From positions 124,001-188,000 of the forward strand of contig NZ_NGJS01000001.1 in NCBI RefSeq assembly GCF_003950515.1: 64,000 nt of DNA, given 5' to 3'. The position numbers were made by a program, and so were the translations under genes. Each line of letters starts with the position of its first letter. Within the stretch, counting starts at the first letter, position 1. This DNA comes from Vagococcus vulneris (GTDB taxonomy: Bacteria; Bacillota; Bacilli; Lactobacillales; Vagococcaceae). The notes beneath the pieces were generated by a model. It worked only from the letters and a program-made list of their open reading frames with translations. It was not told the origin of the DNA and ran no database searches. Below, in pieces: positions 50,421 to 58,366 of this stretch.

Positions 50421-50963
50421 TTAATTACTTTCAATATCTCTTATATACCTAGCAGGTGTTCCCGCGACAATGACATTGTCCGGAACATCTTTTGTAACAG
50501 TTGAGTTGGCTGCAACAATTGCGTTTTTACCGATAGTTACTCCTGGCATCACAACAGCAGAGGCTCCAATCCAAGCACCTTTTTTTATATGAATAGGTGC
50601 TGTAATAACCCCTCTTCGATCTTCCGGATTCTCAAAATGATTCACTGTTAACAGACTCACTCTCGGACCGATAAGTACCCTGTCATCGATAGTAATCCCA
50701 CCAAGGTCAACAAACATAGCATCACGATTAATAAAAATATCTTTACCTAGTTTTATATGCCGACCAAAATCTGTCAAAAAAGGTAATAAGACATCAACGC
50801 TATCGTCAATAGGACAATGAGTAATACGCGCTAAAATAGCACGTGTTTCATCTTTATCATGATATCCTGTATTCAATTCCGCCACAAGCCGATTATTTTC
50901 CGTTTGTATAGCAGTAATAGCCTGCAATTCTTTACTATTCGCTTTTATGCTCTTAACTGTCAT
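50421..50963 (-). CDS. Hexapeptide-repeat O-acetyltransferase (LacA/NodL/Maa type)
   Basis: A 180-residue left-handed beta-helix acetyltransferase. Its hexapeptide repeats run through IFINRDAMFVDLGGITIDDRVLIGPRVSLLTVNHFE and KGAWIGASAVVMPGVTIGKNAIVAANS. The catalytic histidine is in TVNHFE. ATG 50963 is chosen with AAGGAG 8 nt upstream; an upstream GTG overlaps that site. It is divergent from a lysR gene across 112 bp. The sugar acceptor is unknown. Confidence 0.88.
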   Translation of the reverse strand: MTVKSIKANSKELQAITAIQTENNRLVAELNTGYHDKDETRAILARITHCPIDDSVDVLLPFLTDFGRHIKLGKDIFINRDAMFVDLGGITIDDRVLIGPRVSLLTVNHFENPEDRRGVITAPIHIKKGAWIGASAVVMPGVTIGKNAIVAANSTVTKDVPDNVIVAGTPARYIRDIESN

Positions 50964-51075
50964 TGTAAACACTCCTTATTATTAGTTGATAGATATAGTA
51001 TAGTTCGGTATATTGTACATAACAAATACATATATATTATCACAAAGTATAACCAATAGTTATGGAGGATGTTTT

Positions 51076-52014
51076 ATGGAATTACGCCTTATTGAATATT
51101 TTTTAGCAGTTGTCGAACAACAATCAATTACTAAAGCAGCTGATAAACTGCATATTTCTCAACCTGCTTTATCAAAGCAAATAAAACTCTTAGAAGAAAG
51201 TTTAAATGTTAAACTTTTTCACCGCGGAAATCGTCAGATCCATTTGACAAGTGAAGGACGCTATCTTGCTTCTAAGGGAAAGGACATTCTAGATTTAGTA
51301 AGTAAGACAACTAATAATCTTCAAGCACATAGTGACTTAGTTGGAGAAATAAGTATTGGAGCCGGAGAAACTAAATCTATCAAACTTATTGCTAAAGCAA
51401 TAAATCATCTACGAGCTGCATTCCCTCTAATTACAATAAAACTTTATAGTGGAAATGCTGATGATGTGATAGAAAAACTTGACAACGGTTTGATTGATTT
51501 TGCGCTTACTATTGATCCAGTCAATAAACAGCACTACTCCTTTATCCCCCTAATGACGACTGATTTATGGGGAATTATAACGAAAAGAAATAGTACCTTA
51601 GGAAAAAAAGAAGAAATAACATCCAGTGATTTGTTAAATGAACCACTGCTTATTTCATCACAATCACTCGTCCAAAATAACTTGTCAGAATGGCTAGGTC
51701 TCAATATCAACCATCTTAATATAGTTGGCACCTATAATCTACTATACAATGCTGCACAATTAACTAGTCAAAATACAGCACACACTCTTTGTATTGACGG
51801 AATTATAAATACAGAAAATAGCGATATTATTTTTATACCTTTATATCCCGAAGTTAGAGTCCCTCTTAACGTTATTTGGAAAAAGAATGGTCAATTGTCA
51901 AAACCATGTGAGTTATTTCTTGATTACTTAGCTAATGAAATTAAAAAAACAGACAGCTTAAAAAAACTGTCTGATTATGTGTTATTTCCCATTGTAAACC
52001 GGGAATTTCGCTGA
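51076..52014 (+). CDS. LysR family transcriptional regulator
   Basis: A 312-residue LTTR. The N-terminal winged helix has MELRLIEYFLAVVEQQSITKAADKLHISQPALSKQIK; the effector domain follows (GEISIGAGETKSIKLIAKAI, GTYNLLYNAAQLTSQNTAHT). GGAGG lies 7 nt before the ATG. It probably controls the divergent acetyltransferase gene or the convergent reductase cluster. Its 3' end contains the terminator of the aldo/keto reductase gene. Confidence 0.92.
   Translation: MELRLIEYFLAVVEQQSITKAADKLHISQPALSKQIKLLEESLNVKLFHRGNRQIHLTSEGRYLASKGKDILDLVSKTTNNLQAHSDLVGEISIGAGETKSIKLIAKAINHLRAAFPLITIKLYSGNADDVIEKLDNGLIDFALTIDPVNKQHYSFIPLMTTDLWGIITKRNSTLGKKEEITSSDLLNEPLLISSQSLVQNNLSEWLGLNINHLNIVGTYNLLYNAAQLTSQNTAHTLCIDGIINTENSDIIFIPLYPEVRVPLNVIWKKNGQLSKPCELFLDYLANEIKKTDSLKKLSDYVLFPIVNREFR
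51950..51975 (-). terminator. Terminator of the aldo/keto reductase gene inside lysR
   Basis: Minus-strand CAGACAG / CTGTCTG with T-run, starting 7 bp after the reductase stop codon and lying wholly in the lysR coding region. Confidence 0.75.
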
Positions 52015-52842
52015 ATCTCCGTAACTGTCTAATTTCTTGATATGTTTTAATTTTTCCATATCACCGTCTGAAATGATAAAGTCAACAGCAGCATTATCTT
52101 TCATATGCTCAGGATTTCCTGTCTTGGGCAACACTACAGTATTTAACTGTAAATCATATCGGATACATAATTGTGGAACTGAGACATGATATTTATCAGC
52201 CATCTCTTTAATTAACGGATCTTTTAGTGTTTCACCATGTGCTATCGGTGAATATGATTCAACTAATATATTATTTGACTGACAAAAATTAATGACATCC
52301 ATTGGTGTATTACTAATATGGCACAAAACTTGATTGACCATCGGTACAATATTACAGTTTTCTATAATATTTTCCAAATCATCAATCAAAAAGTTGGAGA
52401 CACCGATAGCTCTAACTTTTCCTTCTTTATACGCTTCTTCTAACGCACGCCAAACATTGATATTTTCTTTAAAATAACGTTTGTCTCCCCTAAACTCATC
52501 CCAAGGCTGAGGGCTATGAATCAACATTAAGTCAATATAATCCAAGTCCATCTCTGTTAAAATATCACTAATTGACTGTTTAGCTGACTCGAAAGTTTTA
52601 GCATTAGCAGAAACTTTTGATGTTATAAAGAGCTGTTCCCTATCTATACCGCAATTTCTGATTCCTTGCGCTACTTCAAATCGACTGTCATATGCTTGTG
52701 CTGTATCGATTAACCGATATCCGATTTTAACTGCAGATTCAACAGCAAAAGCAGCTTTATCTTCTGGAATCAACCAAGTACCAAGTCCTAATTTAGGAAT
52801 TAATATCCCATTATTTAATTGAAAATTTTCATCAAAAATCAT
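51982..52842 (-). CDS. Aldo/keto reductase family oxidoreductase
   Basis: A 286-residue NADPH-dependent TIM-barrel enzyme. The catalytic tetrad is visible: Asp and Tyr in RLIDTAQAYDSR, Lys in ITSKVSAN, His in DLMLIHSPQPWDE. The cofactor end is VLPKTGNPEHMKDN. It lies 12 bp downstream of the broken cupin gene in an apparent operon with the CMD-family gene. Confidence 0.92.
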   Translation of the reverse strand: MIFDENFQLNNGILIPKLGLGTWLIPEDKAAFAVESAVKIGYRLIDTAQAYDSRFEVAQGIRNCGIDREQLFITSKVSANAKTFESAKQSISDILTEMDLDYIDLMLIHSPQPWDEFRGDKRYFKENINVWRALEEAYKEGKVRAIGVSNFLIDDLENIIENCNIVPMVNQVLCHISNTPMDVINFCQSNNILVESYSPIAHGETLKDPLIKEMADKYHVSVPQLCIRYDLQLNTVVLPKTGNPEHMKDNAAVDFIISDGDMEKLKHIKKLDSYGDSAKFPVYNGK

Positions 52843-52854
52843 ATTAACATCTCC

Positions 52855-53131
52855 TTAAAGATCATTATACACCTCATCAGGCACAGATTCACACCATTCG
52901 CTTTTTCCCGAAGTGATAGCTATATGAGAAAACCAACTATCTTTCGCAGCACCATGCCAGTGTTTAACACCATCTTTAATTGAGACAACATCGCTGGATT
53001 GTAATTTTTGAGCTGGTTTTCCTTCTTCTTGATACCATCCACTACCGTTTGTCACCAATAAAATATTGTGCATACGTATCATTCTTACTACCAATTGGAA
53101 ATATCTCATTTTTTAAATCTTCTTTGTCCAT
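52855..53131 (-). pseudogene. Cupin-domain protein with internal deletion and frameshift
   Basis: The N-terminus reads MDKEDLKNEIFPIGSKNDTY then AQYFIG from ATG 53131 and hits a stop. The C-terminus continues in another frame as ILLVTNGSGWYQEEGKPAQ through VKHWHGAAKDSWFSHIAI. In intact relatives about 40 residues with the metal-binding histidines stand between these parts. The junction at about 53055-53067 carries the sequence that would encode both YFIG and ILLV, so a deletion between short repeats is likely. The protein is dead; a C-terminal fragment from an internal ATG could still be read. Confidence 0.85.
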
Positions 53132-53154
53132 TCTATATTACCCCACTCTCATTA

Positions 53155-53472
53155 TTAATCCTTGTAAACTTCTTTAGCCGCATTAAATGCCGACCAAGCT
53201 TTCGGCCATCCAACATAAAATGATAAATGTGTAATAACTTCTGCTATCTCTTCTTTCGTAATGCCATTATCTTTACCTATAGCTAAATGTGCCGGAAGTT
53301 GTTCCAAATTGCCACCAGAAATTAATGCAGAGATTGTAATCAGACTTCTTTGAAGAGCACTTAATTCGTTCTCTCTTGACCAAACTTCACCAAAAAGAAC
53401 ATCATCATTTAATTCTGCAAATTTAGGTGCAAATTCTCCCAAGTTATCTCGTCCTGCTGTTTGTTTTTTCAT
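53155..53472 (-). CDS. Carboxymuconolactone decarboxylase (CMD) family protein
   Basis: A 105-residue helical protein with LIGEVW-like LFGEVWSRENELSALQRSLITISALISGGNLEQLPAHL and the family ending HLSFYVGWPKAWSAFNAAKEV. Such small CMD proteins are commonly encoded with a cupin partner, as here (23 bp apart). The ATG used is the second one, with GGAGG 7-8 nt upstream. With the cupin broken, the pair's function is probably lost. Confidence 0.88.
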   Translation of the reverse strand: MKKQTAGRDNLGEFAPKFAELNDDVLFGEVWSRENELSALQRSLITISALISGGNLEQLPAHLAIGKDNGITKEEIAEVITHLSFYVGWPKAWSAFNAAKEVYKD

Positions 53473-53570
53473 CACCATTACCTCCTAAAAAATGACACAA
53501 ATTGTAACTTCATTACACTGTAATAGTAAAACTGATTAATTATGTCGTCTAATACTTTTTCTATACAGTG

Positions 53571-53922
53571 CTATGCCTTGAAAACATGGCTAACATTTGA
53601 AAAAAATTTTTCTGCTGGTGCAGTCAGCAAGCAATTCGCTTTAATCTCCGGATAAAAAGGAATAAATACCAGATCATCATCAAGAATTGCAACTGCAGAG
53701 CCGACACACGATTGAACTAACGGAAGTATGTTAAATGTTAGATTAAACGTCCCTCGAATATTTAAATCAGAAATTTTCGAACAGAACAGTATCTAATTCT
53801 TCTTCTAACTCCTTCAGTTGACGACTCAGTGTAGGTTGTGTAATATTTAATAACTTTGCTGCTCCAGAAATAGATCCCTCTTTAATAATTGCTAAAAAAT
53901 AGTTTAGTCGTCTTAAGTCCAT
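53571..53922 (-). pseudogene. Remnant of a LysR-type regulator gene
   Basis: From ATG 53922 the minus strand encodes an LTTR helix-turn-helix (MDLRRLNYFLAIIKEGSISG, AAKLLNITQPTLSRQLKELEEEL) and stops at residue 51. In a shifted frame the C-terminal effector part follows at once (IRGTFNLTFNILPLVQSCVG, DDDLVFIPFYPEIKANCLL), ending at 53571. About 150 residues between these parts are missing, plus a second loss near the end. It is homologous to the intact LysR at 51076 and was probably the regulator of the cupin/CMD/reductase operon. Confidence 0.85.
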
Positions 53923-53987
53923 GTCATCAGTTCCTATAAAGTTTACATAATATATTTATTTGTTTTAATAAACTAATAAATATTAAA

Positions 53988-54149
53988 ATGAATATAAATA
54001 TAAGTGATAGAATGATTATTGATTTAGATAAAGTTGCAAAATTAATATTCAACCGCAATATTTCTGCAAACGAACTAGCTGAAAAAGTTGGTATGTCACA
54101 TCGAACAGTTTTAACTTATCGTAACAAAGAACACGATTTAAAAAAATGA
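53988..54149 (+). CDS. Small helix-turn-helix protein
   Basis: A 53-residue ORF: an N-terminal segment MNINISDRMIIDLDKVAKLI followed by a Cro-like HTH (ISANELAEKVGMSHRTVLTYRN). No clear ribosome site is present. It overlaps the next small ORF by ATGA. Such short HTH proteins occur in phage or mobile-element early regions; here it is probably an isolated leftover. Confidence 0.5.
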   Translation: MNINISDRMIIDLDKVAKLIFNRNISANELAEKVGMSHRTVLTYRNKEHDLKK

Positions 54150-54256
54150 GCGTAGAACACACATTAGAATTTCAAAATTACCAAGATGAATTAGAATTTA
54201 ATAAACATCTTAACCATGGATTATATAGGATAAGACATTGTTATCAATGTTTATGA
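54146..54256 (+). CDS. Small ORF of unknown function, probably a fragment
   Basis: Thirty-six residues beginning MSVEHTLEFQNYQDELEFNK, overlapping the HTH ORF by ATGA and the next broken ORF by ATGA. The chain of overlaps suggests an original operon, now decayed. Confidence 0.35.
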   Translation: MSVEHTLEFQNYQDELEFNKHLNHGLYRIRHCYQCL

Positions 54257-54495
54257 CAAATGATGAATACTTCGTATTTCATGAGAATGTCACTAAACAT
54301 CCGATTCCATAACTTGATAAAATCGACATTTTTAAACAAATAATCCATTTCCTTATAAATAGTATTGATCATGATAGTCTTAATGGTGACACAATAGATG
54401 TTCCGTTAAAACCTGAATGGTTAACAAACACGATAAATTTAAAACTAATCATCTCCAAGAACGATGAGAGTATCAAATTTTACAACAGACTATAA
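54253..54495 (+). pseudogene. ORF interrupted by an in-frame TAA
   Basis: MTNDEYFVFHENVTKHPIP is followed by TAA at 54310-54312, and the same frame then runs on for 60 codons (DKIDIFKQIIHFLINSIDHD, WLTNTINLKLIISKNDE). No family recognised. Same-frame continuation supports a nonsense mutation in a small accessory gene. Confidence 0.5.
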
Positions 54496-54497
54496 CA

Positions 54498-54535
54498 AAA
54501 AAACCGCACAAGAATTTTTTCTGTACAGTTTTTTT
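54498..54535 (-). terminator. Terminator of the 71-residue protein gene
   Basis: Minus-strand imperfect AACTGTACAG / CTTGTGCGGTT stem with a T-run, at the stop codon of the gene to the right. Confidence 0.6.
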
Positions 54536-54749
54536 ACAATTCTTGACTTAACTTCTCAATCTTTGCTTTAAATTCTTCACGGTCATCCCCATCATAATCA
54601 TTTAAAAGTTCGTATGCATCCTTCAAAAGATGACGACGATCTGGCTGCTGCATTTCGCGTTGTAATTCTTCATAATCATCAGCAGTTGCATTTTTCATTA
54701 AATCGATTAAATAATCTAAATTTTCTTTGATTTTTTTTTCATTTTTCAA
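54534..54749 (-). CDS. Small acidic helical protein of unknown function
   Basis: A 71-residue, highly charged helical protein (LDYLIDLMKNATADDYEEL, LLNDYDGDDREEFKAKIEKL). Short conserved proteins of this kind are common in enterococci and relatives. No membrane segment or motif. Upstream, 54750-55084 holds only AT-rich DNA and one terminator. Confidence 0.6.
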   Translation of the reverse strand: MKNEKKIKENLDYLIDLMKNATADDYEELQREMQQPDRRHLLKDAYELLNDYDGDDREEFKAKIEKLSQEL

Positions 54750-54992
54750 AAGCCATCCCTACTCCCTATTTTATCTCTTACTATTCATTATTATACGCTC
54801 AATTTTTAATAGCGTCATTTTTTTATACAGATATTAAATAATACTCTCATAAATTGAAGATATCTTTTAGTTCAATCTTTAAAGTTAAAAAGTTTTAAAT
54901 TAATCACTACAGAATACTATCCTATACATTAATCTATTGATAATCCGCTTAAATTTTTCATGTCTATAAATTCATTTTTAATGGAAAAATGT

Positions 54993-55058
54993 AAAAAAGT
55001 TGACCCATCATAAGTTATCCTTTTAATTAAGGAAAAACAAATGACAGGCAACTTTTTT
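54993..55058. terminator. Hairpin with A- and T-runs left of the integrase region
   Basis: AAAAAAGTTG at 54993 and CAACTTTTTT at 55058 pair around a long loop. It could terminate the minus-strand remnant transcript. Confidence 0.45.
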
Positions 55059-55084
55059 ACTTCTTAAACGATTTATAAATTCAA

Positions 55085-55212
55085 TTACTTCTTAGGTTCG
55101 TCCTCATCCATCTTCGATACCGCCAACCATAGCCTAAAGCCTGGTATATCAACATCGGAAACATCAATAATGGCTCGTGACAACCAATTGACAGCATAAA
55201 AATGAGAAAAAA
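55085..55212 (-). pseudogene. 3' end of an unidentified gene next to the integrase gene
   Basis: After the integrase stop the minus strand has an open frame reading LIFSHFYAVNWLSRAIIDVS then DVDIPGFRLWLAVSKM and an acidic end DEDEPKK, stop at 55085. It looks like a true protein C-terminus and its upstream part is missing. It may be the 3' end of the element's target gene or of a lost element gene. I do not recognise the family. Confidence 0.4.
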
Positions 55213-56361
55213 TTAAATATCAAACTTCGTGAATTCATCCGCGAGTGTTTGATTAGTTTCTGGATATAGATGGCCATATTTATCTAAGGTAGTTTTTATG
55301 GAAGAATGACCTAATCGCTTTGATATCGCATAAATATTTTTATTGTGTTCAACTAAAAAAGCAACATGTGAGTGTCTTAATCCATGCATGTGTATTGGTT
55401 TTACTCCAGCAAGCTCTGACAACTTTTTGATACGATTAAGGATTGTACGCGGTGAAGGTGGCAGACCGTCAAACGAGAAGACAAAATCGATATTATCACC
55501 AATCGTTGCCTGCATTTCTTTCCACTCTTTCAGTTCCTTAACAGTTTGTTTATCTAAAGTAATTGTGCGGATGCTTGACTTGTTTTTGGTATCAGTAAAT
55601 TCATAATCTTCTCTTGTACGAATATAAATGGATTTATTGATACTACAGGTCCCTTTTTCCAAATCAAAATCAGACCATTGCAAAGCCAATAATTCTTCAC
55701 TTCTGACACCTGTTACAAAAACAAAGCGAATTAATCGTTTGTAAAATGATTCTTGAAAATCATTCTGATAAGAGTAATTATAAAAGCTCTTAAATTCATC
55801 AACAGTCCAAAAATCGACCTGAGAACGTTCCGTTTTAATTTTTCCTATTGTATCAACCGGGTTCTCCTTGATAACCTCCAGAACAACTGCTCGTTTAAAA
55901 ACAACTCTCAATTTATTGAACATTTGTTTGACATAATTGTTCGATAAAGGAAGAACAGAGCCATCTTTCCTTTTCACATTACAATTTTCAACAAGATGTT
56001 GCTGAAATTCTTGAATATGAATCGGGCGAATATTTTCCATTTGCATCATTCCAAAATAATCGAGTGCACGTTGTAAAATATTATTAGTTTTAACATAAGT
56101 CTTTTCAACAGTTCCAAGTCTATACCATGGAAAAAAGTATTTCTCATAGAAGTCATTAAATTTGATTCCTTGTAAGTACACACCTTGCGAATCTGAATAA
56201 TTCTTTTTTAATTCCTCCAGAGCTTCTTTTGCTTCACGTTGCGTTTTAAACCCTCTTCTTGTTGGTTGAATTCTTTTCCCAAAACGATCATATCCTAAAG
56301 TAACACTAAAATACCAAGTCCCTCTTTTTTTATCTTTGTATATATTCGAAACTCTCTTCAT
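55213..56361 (-). CDS. Tyrosine recombinase, Tn916/ICE-type integrase
   Basis: A 382-residue site-specific recombinase. An N-terminal AP2-like arm-binding domain (RGTWYFSVTLGYDRFGKRIQ, RRGFKTQREAKEALEELKK) is followed by the core-binding helices and a catalytic domain with Arg in TGVRSEELLALQW, HMHGLRHSHVAF, LGHSSIKTTLDKYGHL (Tyr nucleophile). All catalytic residues are present. GGGAGG precedes the chosen ATG. It lies 5 bp after the DUF3173 gene. Confidence 0.93.
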   Translation of the reverse strand: MKRVSNIYKDKKRGTWYFSVTLGYDRFGKRIQPTRRGFKTQREAKEALEELKKNYSDSQGVYLQGIKFNDFYEKYFFPWYRLGTVEKTYVKTNNILQRALDYFGMMQMENIRPIHIQEFQQHLVENCNVKRKDGSVLPLSNNYVKQMFNKLRVVFKRAVVLEVIKENPVDTIGKIKTERSQVDFWTVDEFKSFYNYSYQNDFQESFYKRLIRFVFVTGVRSEELLALQWSDFDLEKGTCSINKSIYIRTREDYEFTDTKNKSSIRTITLDKQTVKELKEWKEMQATIGDNIDFVFSFDGLPPSPRTILNRIKKLSELAGVKPIHMHGLRHSHVAFLVEHNKNIYAISKRLGHSSIKTTLDKYGHLYPETNQTLADEFTKFDI

Positions 56362-56366
56362 CAGTA

Positions 56367-56552
56367 TTATTCCTCCCAAGAAATATTCAAAACTTCTTCG
56401 ATAATATTTATGGGAATTCTTTTTATTTTTGTGTTTCGATAAAAAGAATAACCTCGTTGAACCAGAAGTTTTTTACATTCCTTGAAAATTTTGTCAGCGT
56501 AATACTGTGAAAAACCTATCTCAATTAGATCTTTACGAGTAGCTGTTTTCAT
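56367..56552 (-). CDS. DUF3173 protein, putative excisionase
   Basis: A 61-residue HTH-like protein with IEIGFSQYYADKIFKECKKL and IKRIPINIIEEVL. DUF3173 proteins regularly stand directly upstream of integrases in enterococcal and streptococcal integrative elements, where an excisionase role is assumed. Confidence 0.85.
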   Translation of the reverse strand: MKTATRKDLIEIGFSQYYADKIFKECKKLLVQRGYSFYRNTKIKRIPINIIEEVLNISWEE

Positions 56553-56945
56553 TATAGCGCCTTCTTTGTTAATAGTCTTGGGTTTTAATCATTATTTTTA
56601 CGAAATCAAAACTATTTTCATAATAATTGATTTCTAAATATTTAAACATCTATCAGCTGCAATATTATTGCACATAGGTATTTTACCTCTCCCCAGTGAT
56701 GGCGAGCCAATTTGGTTACGGAAGTATCATTATAAAGCATTCAACTAATTCTCTTCATAGTATTCGCTCTGAGCTAGTTACCCGTCATGGCGTATCAAAA
56801 GAAGAAAGTTTAAAAACTAAAGTACTGATAGAATTGATATTTTCTTGTCAAAGAACAGAAGGGTTTTTCACCCTATGAAAATTTCGAACAAAAAATGTAC
56901 AAAACTTTCATAGAACGAAAATGGAAAGAGAAAAGAGTCAGAAGA
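56553..56945. other. Gap between the excisionase and Orf8-like genes
   Basis: No gene that I can support. A 60-codon plus-strand frame (56696-56878) has no ribosome site or recognisable content. An inverted repeat CTATGAAA / TTTCATAG lies near 56873-56912. In Tn916 this interval would hold orf10 and xis-proximal DNA; here that content seems lost. Confidence 0.4.
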
Positions 56946-57185
56946 CTAACGAGTAATATTAAAAGTCATGATTTTTTCCATTAACTTCGTCTCCAACCTT
57001 CTGCGAGTATATTCATCAACATAAAAAGGAGATTTAGCAAATTCTGTATAATCTTTGCGTAACGAGAGACTTACTATATATCCTTGATAGTGATTCAATA
57101 CACAGTTCATTGCTATTGGATCGCCAGATACAGCTTCAAGTATTACTTTTGATGTTAGCGTTAAATGATTATCCTTAATATTCAT
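56946..57185 (-). CDS. Tn916 Orf8-like helix-turn-helix protein
   Basis: A 79-residue protein. The segment ILEAVSGDPIAMNCVLNHYQ, GYIVSLSL and the end VDEYTRRRLETKLMEKIMTF match the Tn916 Orf8 pattern (DAINQILRHYSGYI, EDIRRRLETKLITKILTF) as I recall it. It overlaps the sigma-factor gene by 11 bp, as orf7/orf8 do. Confidence 0.85.
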   Translation of the reverse strand: MNIKDNHLTLTSKVILEAVSGDPIAMNCVLNHYQGYIVSLSLRKDYTEFAKSPFYVDEYTRRRLETKLMEKIMTFNITR

Positions 57186-57600
57186 TTCTTAGATACTCCA
57201 AATTTTCTCTCAGTTCATCTTCTGCTTCTTTGCGTTGATACCATATTCCTCCAACGCTCATCTGTAAAACTTCTCCAATTTCACGATCATTGAAACCAGC
57301 AAAGTAATATAATAAAATAATCTTTTTCTTTTGTTCAGGCAGATAATTAATTCCCTCAGATAAAGTAAGATCAGAAACAATTAACTTCATTCCAAAAATG
57401 GAATATAATTCACTATTTTCTATTGAACAATCTCTAACCTGAAAACCGTCTAAAATATCTTTAGGAATCTGTGACAGTGATACTTGACGCCTTCTTATAC
57501 GTGAGTATTGTTTATTAATATTCCTCACTTCATTACGTATCACGGTCTTACAAAAACTATCAAACATATGAGTTATATGAGAATCCAGCGAATGATTCAT
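57175..57600 (-). CDS. Tn916 Orf7-like sigma-70 family protein
   Basis: A 141-residue ECF-like protein. The C-terminal region-4 HTH reads LPEQKKKIILLYYFAGFNDR then EIGEVLQMSVGGIWYQRKEA, and the N-terminal part MNHSLDSHITHMFDSFCKTV matches Orf7. In Tn916, Orf7 and Orf8 drive xis/int and transfer genes. Here the regulators remain but no transfer genes are nearby. Confidence 0.88.
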   Translation of the reverse strand: MNHSLDSHITHMFDSFCKTVIRNEVRNINKQYSRIRRRQVSLSQIPKDILDGFQVRDCSIENSELYSIFGMKLIVSDLTLSEGINYLPEQKKKIILLYYFAGFNDREIGEVLQMSVGGIWYQRKEAEDELRENLEYLRNEY

Positions 57601-57705
57601 ATTTATTTCCTCCTAGACAACAGCTTTTTTATTCTGACATTCTTTCCTCTTTCCACTACTACTACAATTTGAGTTATACTTTTTTTCGAAAATTCAAAAA
57701 AAAAT

Positions 57706-57734
57706 ATACGTATAGACAAAATGTCCATACGTAT
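57706..57734 (-). terminator. Terminator between the lev operon and the element
   Basis: ATACGTAT...GTC / GAC...ATACGTAT hairpin followed on the minus strand by nine T. It would stop transcription coming from the PTS operon before the sigma-factor gene. The remaining bases of 57601-57971 show no gene. Confidence 0.7.
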
Positions 57735-57971
57735 TTCAGAAGTTATCATGTAGATATAAGGTATTTTTTCTTATTATTTTTTTATGAACAGTTGCCTCAC
57801 GTAATGTAAGCTTTCAAGTGTCGATTCTTGTATGATTGATACACTTTTTTTGATGTAAAAATGTTGATTTACCATTCAGAAAATAGAAGTAACACGTTTT
57901 GATACTAATTAATAGATTAAAAAAATGAAGCTTTGATATCGATAACATTTTGCATTAATTCTACCAAAAAA

Positions 57972-58346
57972 TTATCTGATTCTTTCGGAGATCTCAATAA
58001 CCTCATTGTTAGGGCCTAAAAAATTGAAATATAGAATCCCCTGCTCCCAAAAAGGCAAGTTTTCAATTTTTTCATTTATTAAGGGGTACCCTAGCTGCTT
58101 GACTGTTTGATAAGCCAGCTCAATATCATCGGTATCCAAGGCTATATGATCAATAGCGCCTTTAGTACCACTTGAAGCATCTTCCCAAATTTCAATAACT
58201 GTTCCATTTAGATTGAAAAACCCCACATTACTCGTACCGTTTTTCTCTTGATTGATCAAGGTGAAACCCAAAGATTCATAAAACTTTTTCGAAGCCGTAA
58301 AATCTTCTGTTGGAATACCAATGTGTTGCAAGCCATTTAATTTCAT
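57972..58346 (-). CDS. VOC superfamily (glyoxalase/dioxygenase-like) protein
   Basis: A 124-residue betaalphabeta protein opening LQHIGIPTEDFTASKKFYES with a metal-type His, DHIALDTDDIELAYQ and the C-terminal YFNFLGPNNEVIEISER (metal Glu). The ATG is preceded by GGAAGG. It is the last gene of the PTS/GH32 operon; a ketose epimerase or detoxifying role is possible but not shown. Confidence 0.85.
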   Translation of the reverse strand: MKLNGLQHIGIPTEDFTASKKFYESLGFTLINQEKNGTSNVGFFNLNGTVIEIWEDASSGTKGAIDHIALDTDDIELAYQTVKQLGYPLINEKIENLPFWEQGILYFNFLGPNNEVIEISERIR

Positions 58347-58366
58347 CTGTCTTTCCTTCCTAGTGG

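Noticed and set aside
55081..55197. Alternative 38-codon ORF (MLSIGCHEPLL...) in frame with the integrase stop
   Set aside because: The overlapping frame with an acidic, lysine-ending C-terminus looks more like real coding; the rare Cys/Trp/Met-rich content of this one looks like noise.
56696..56878. A 60-codon plus-strand frame inside the element remnant
   Set aside because: No ribosome site, no recognisable motif, and opposite to all neighbouring element genes.
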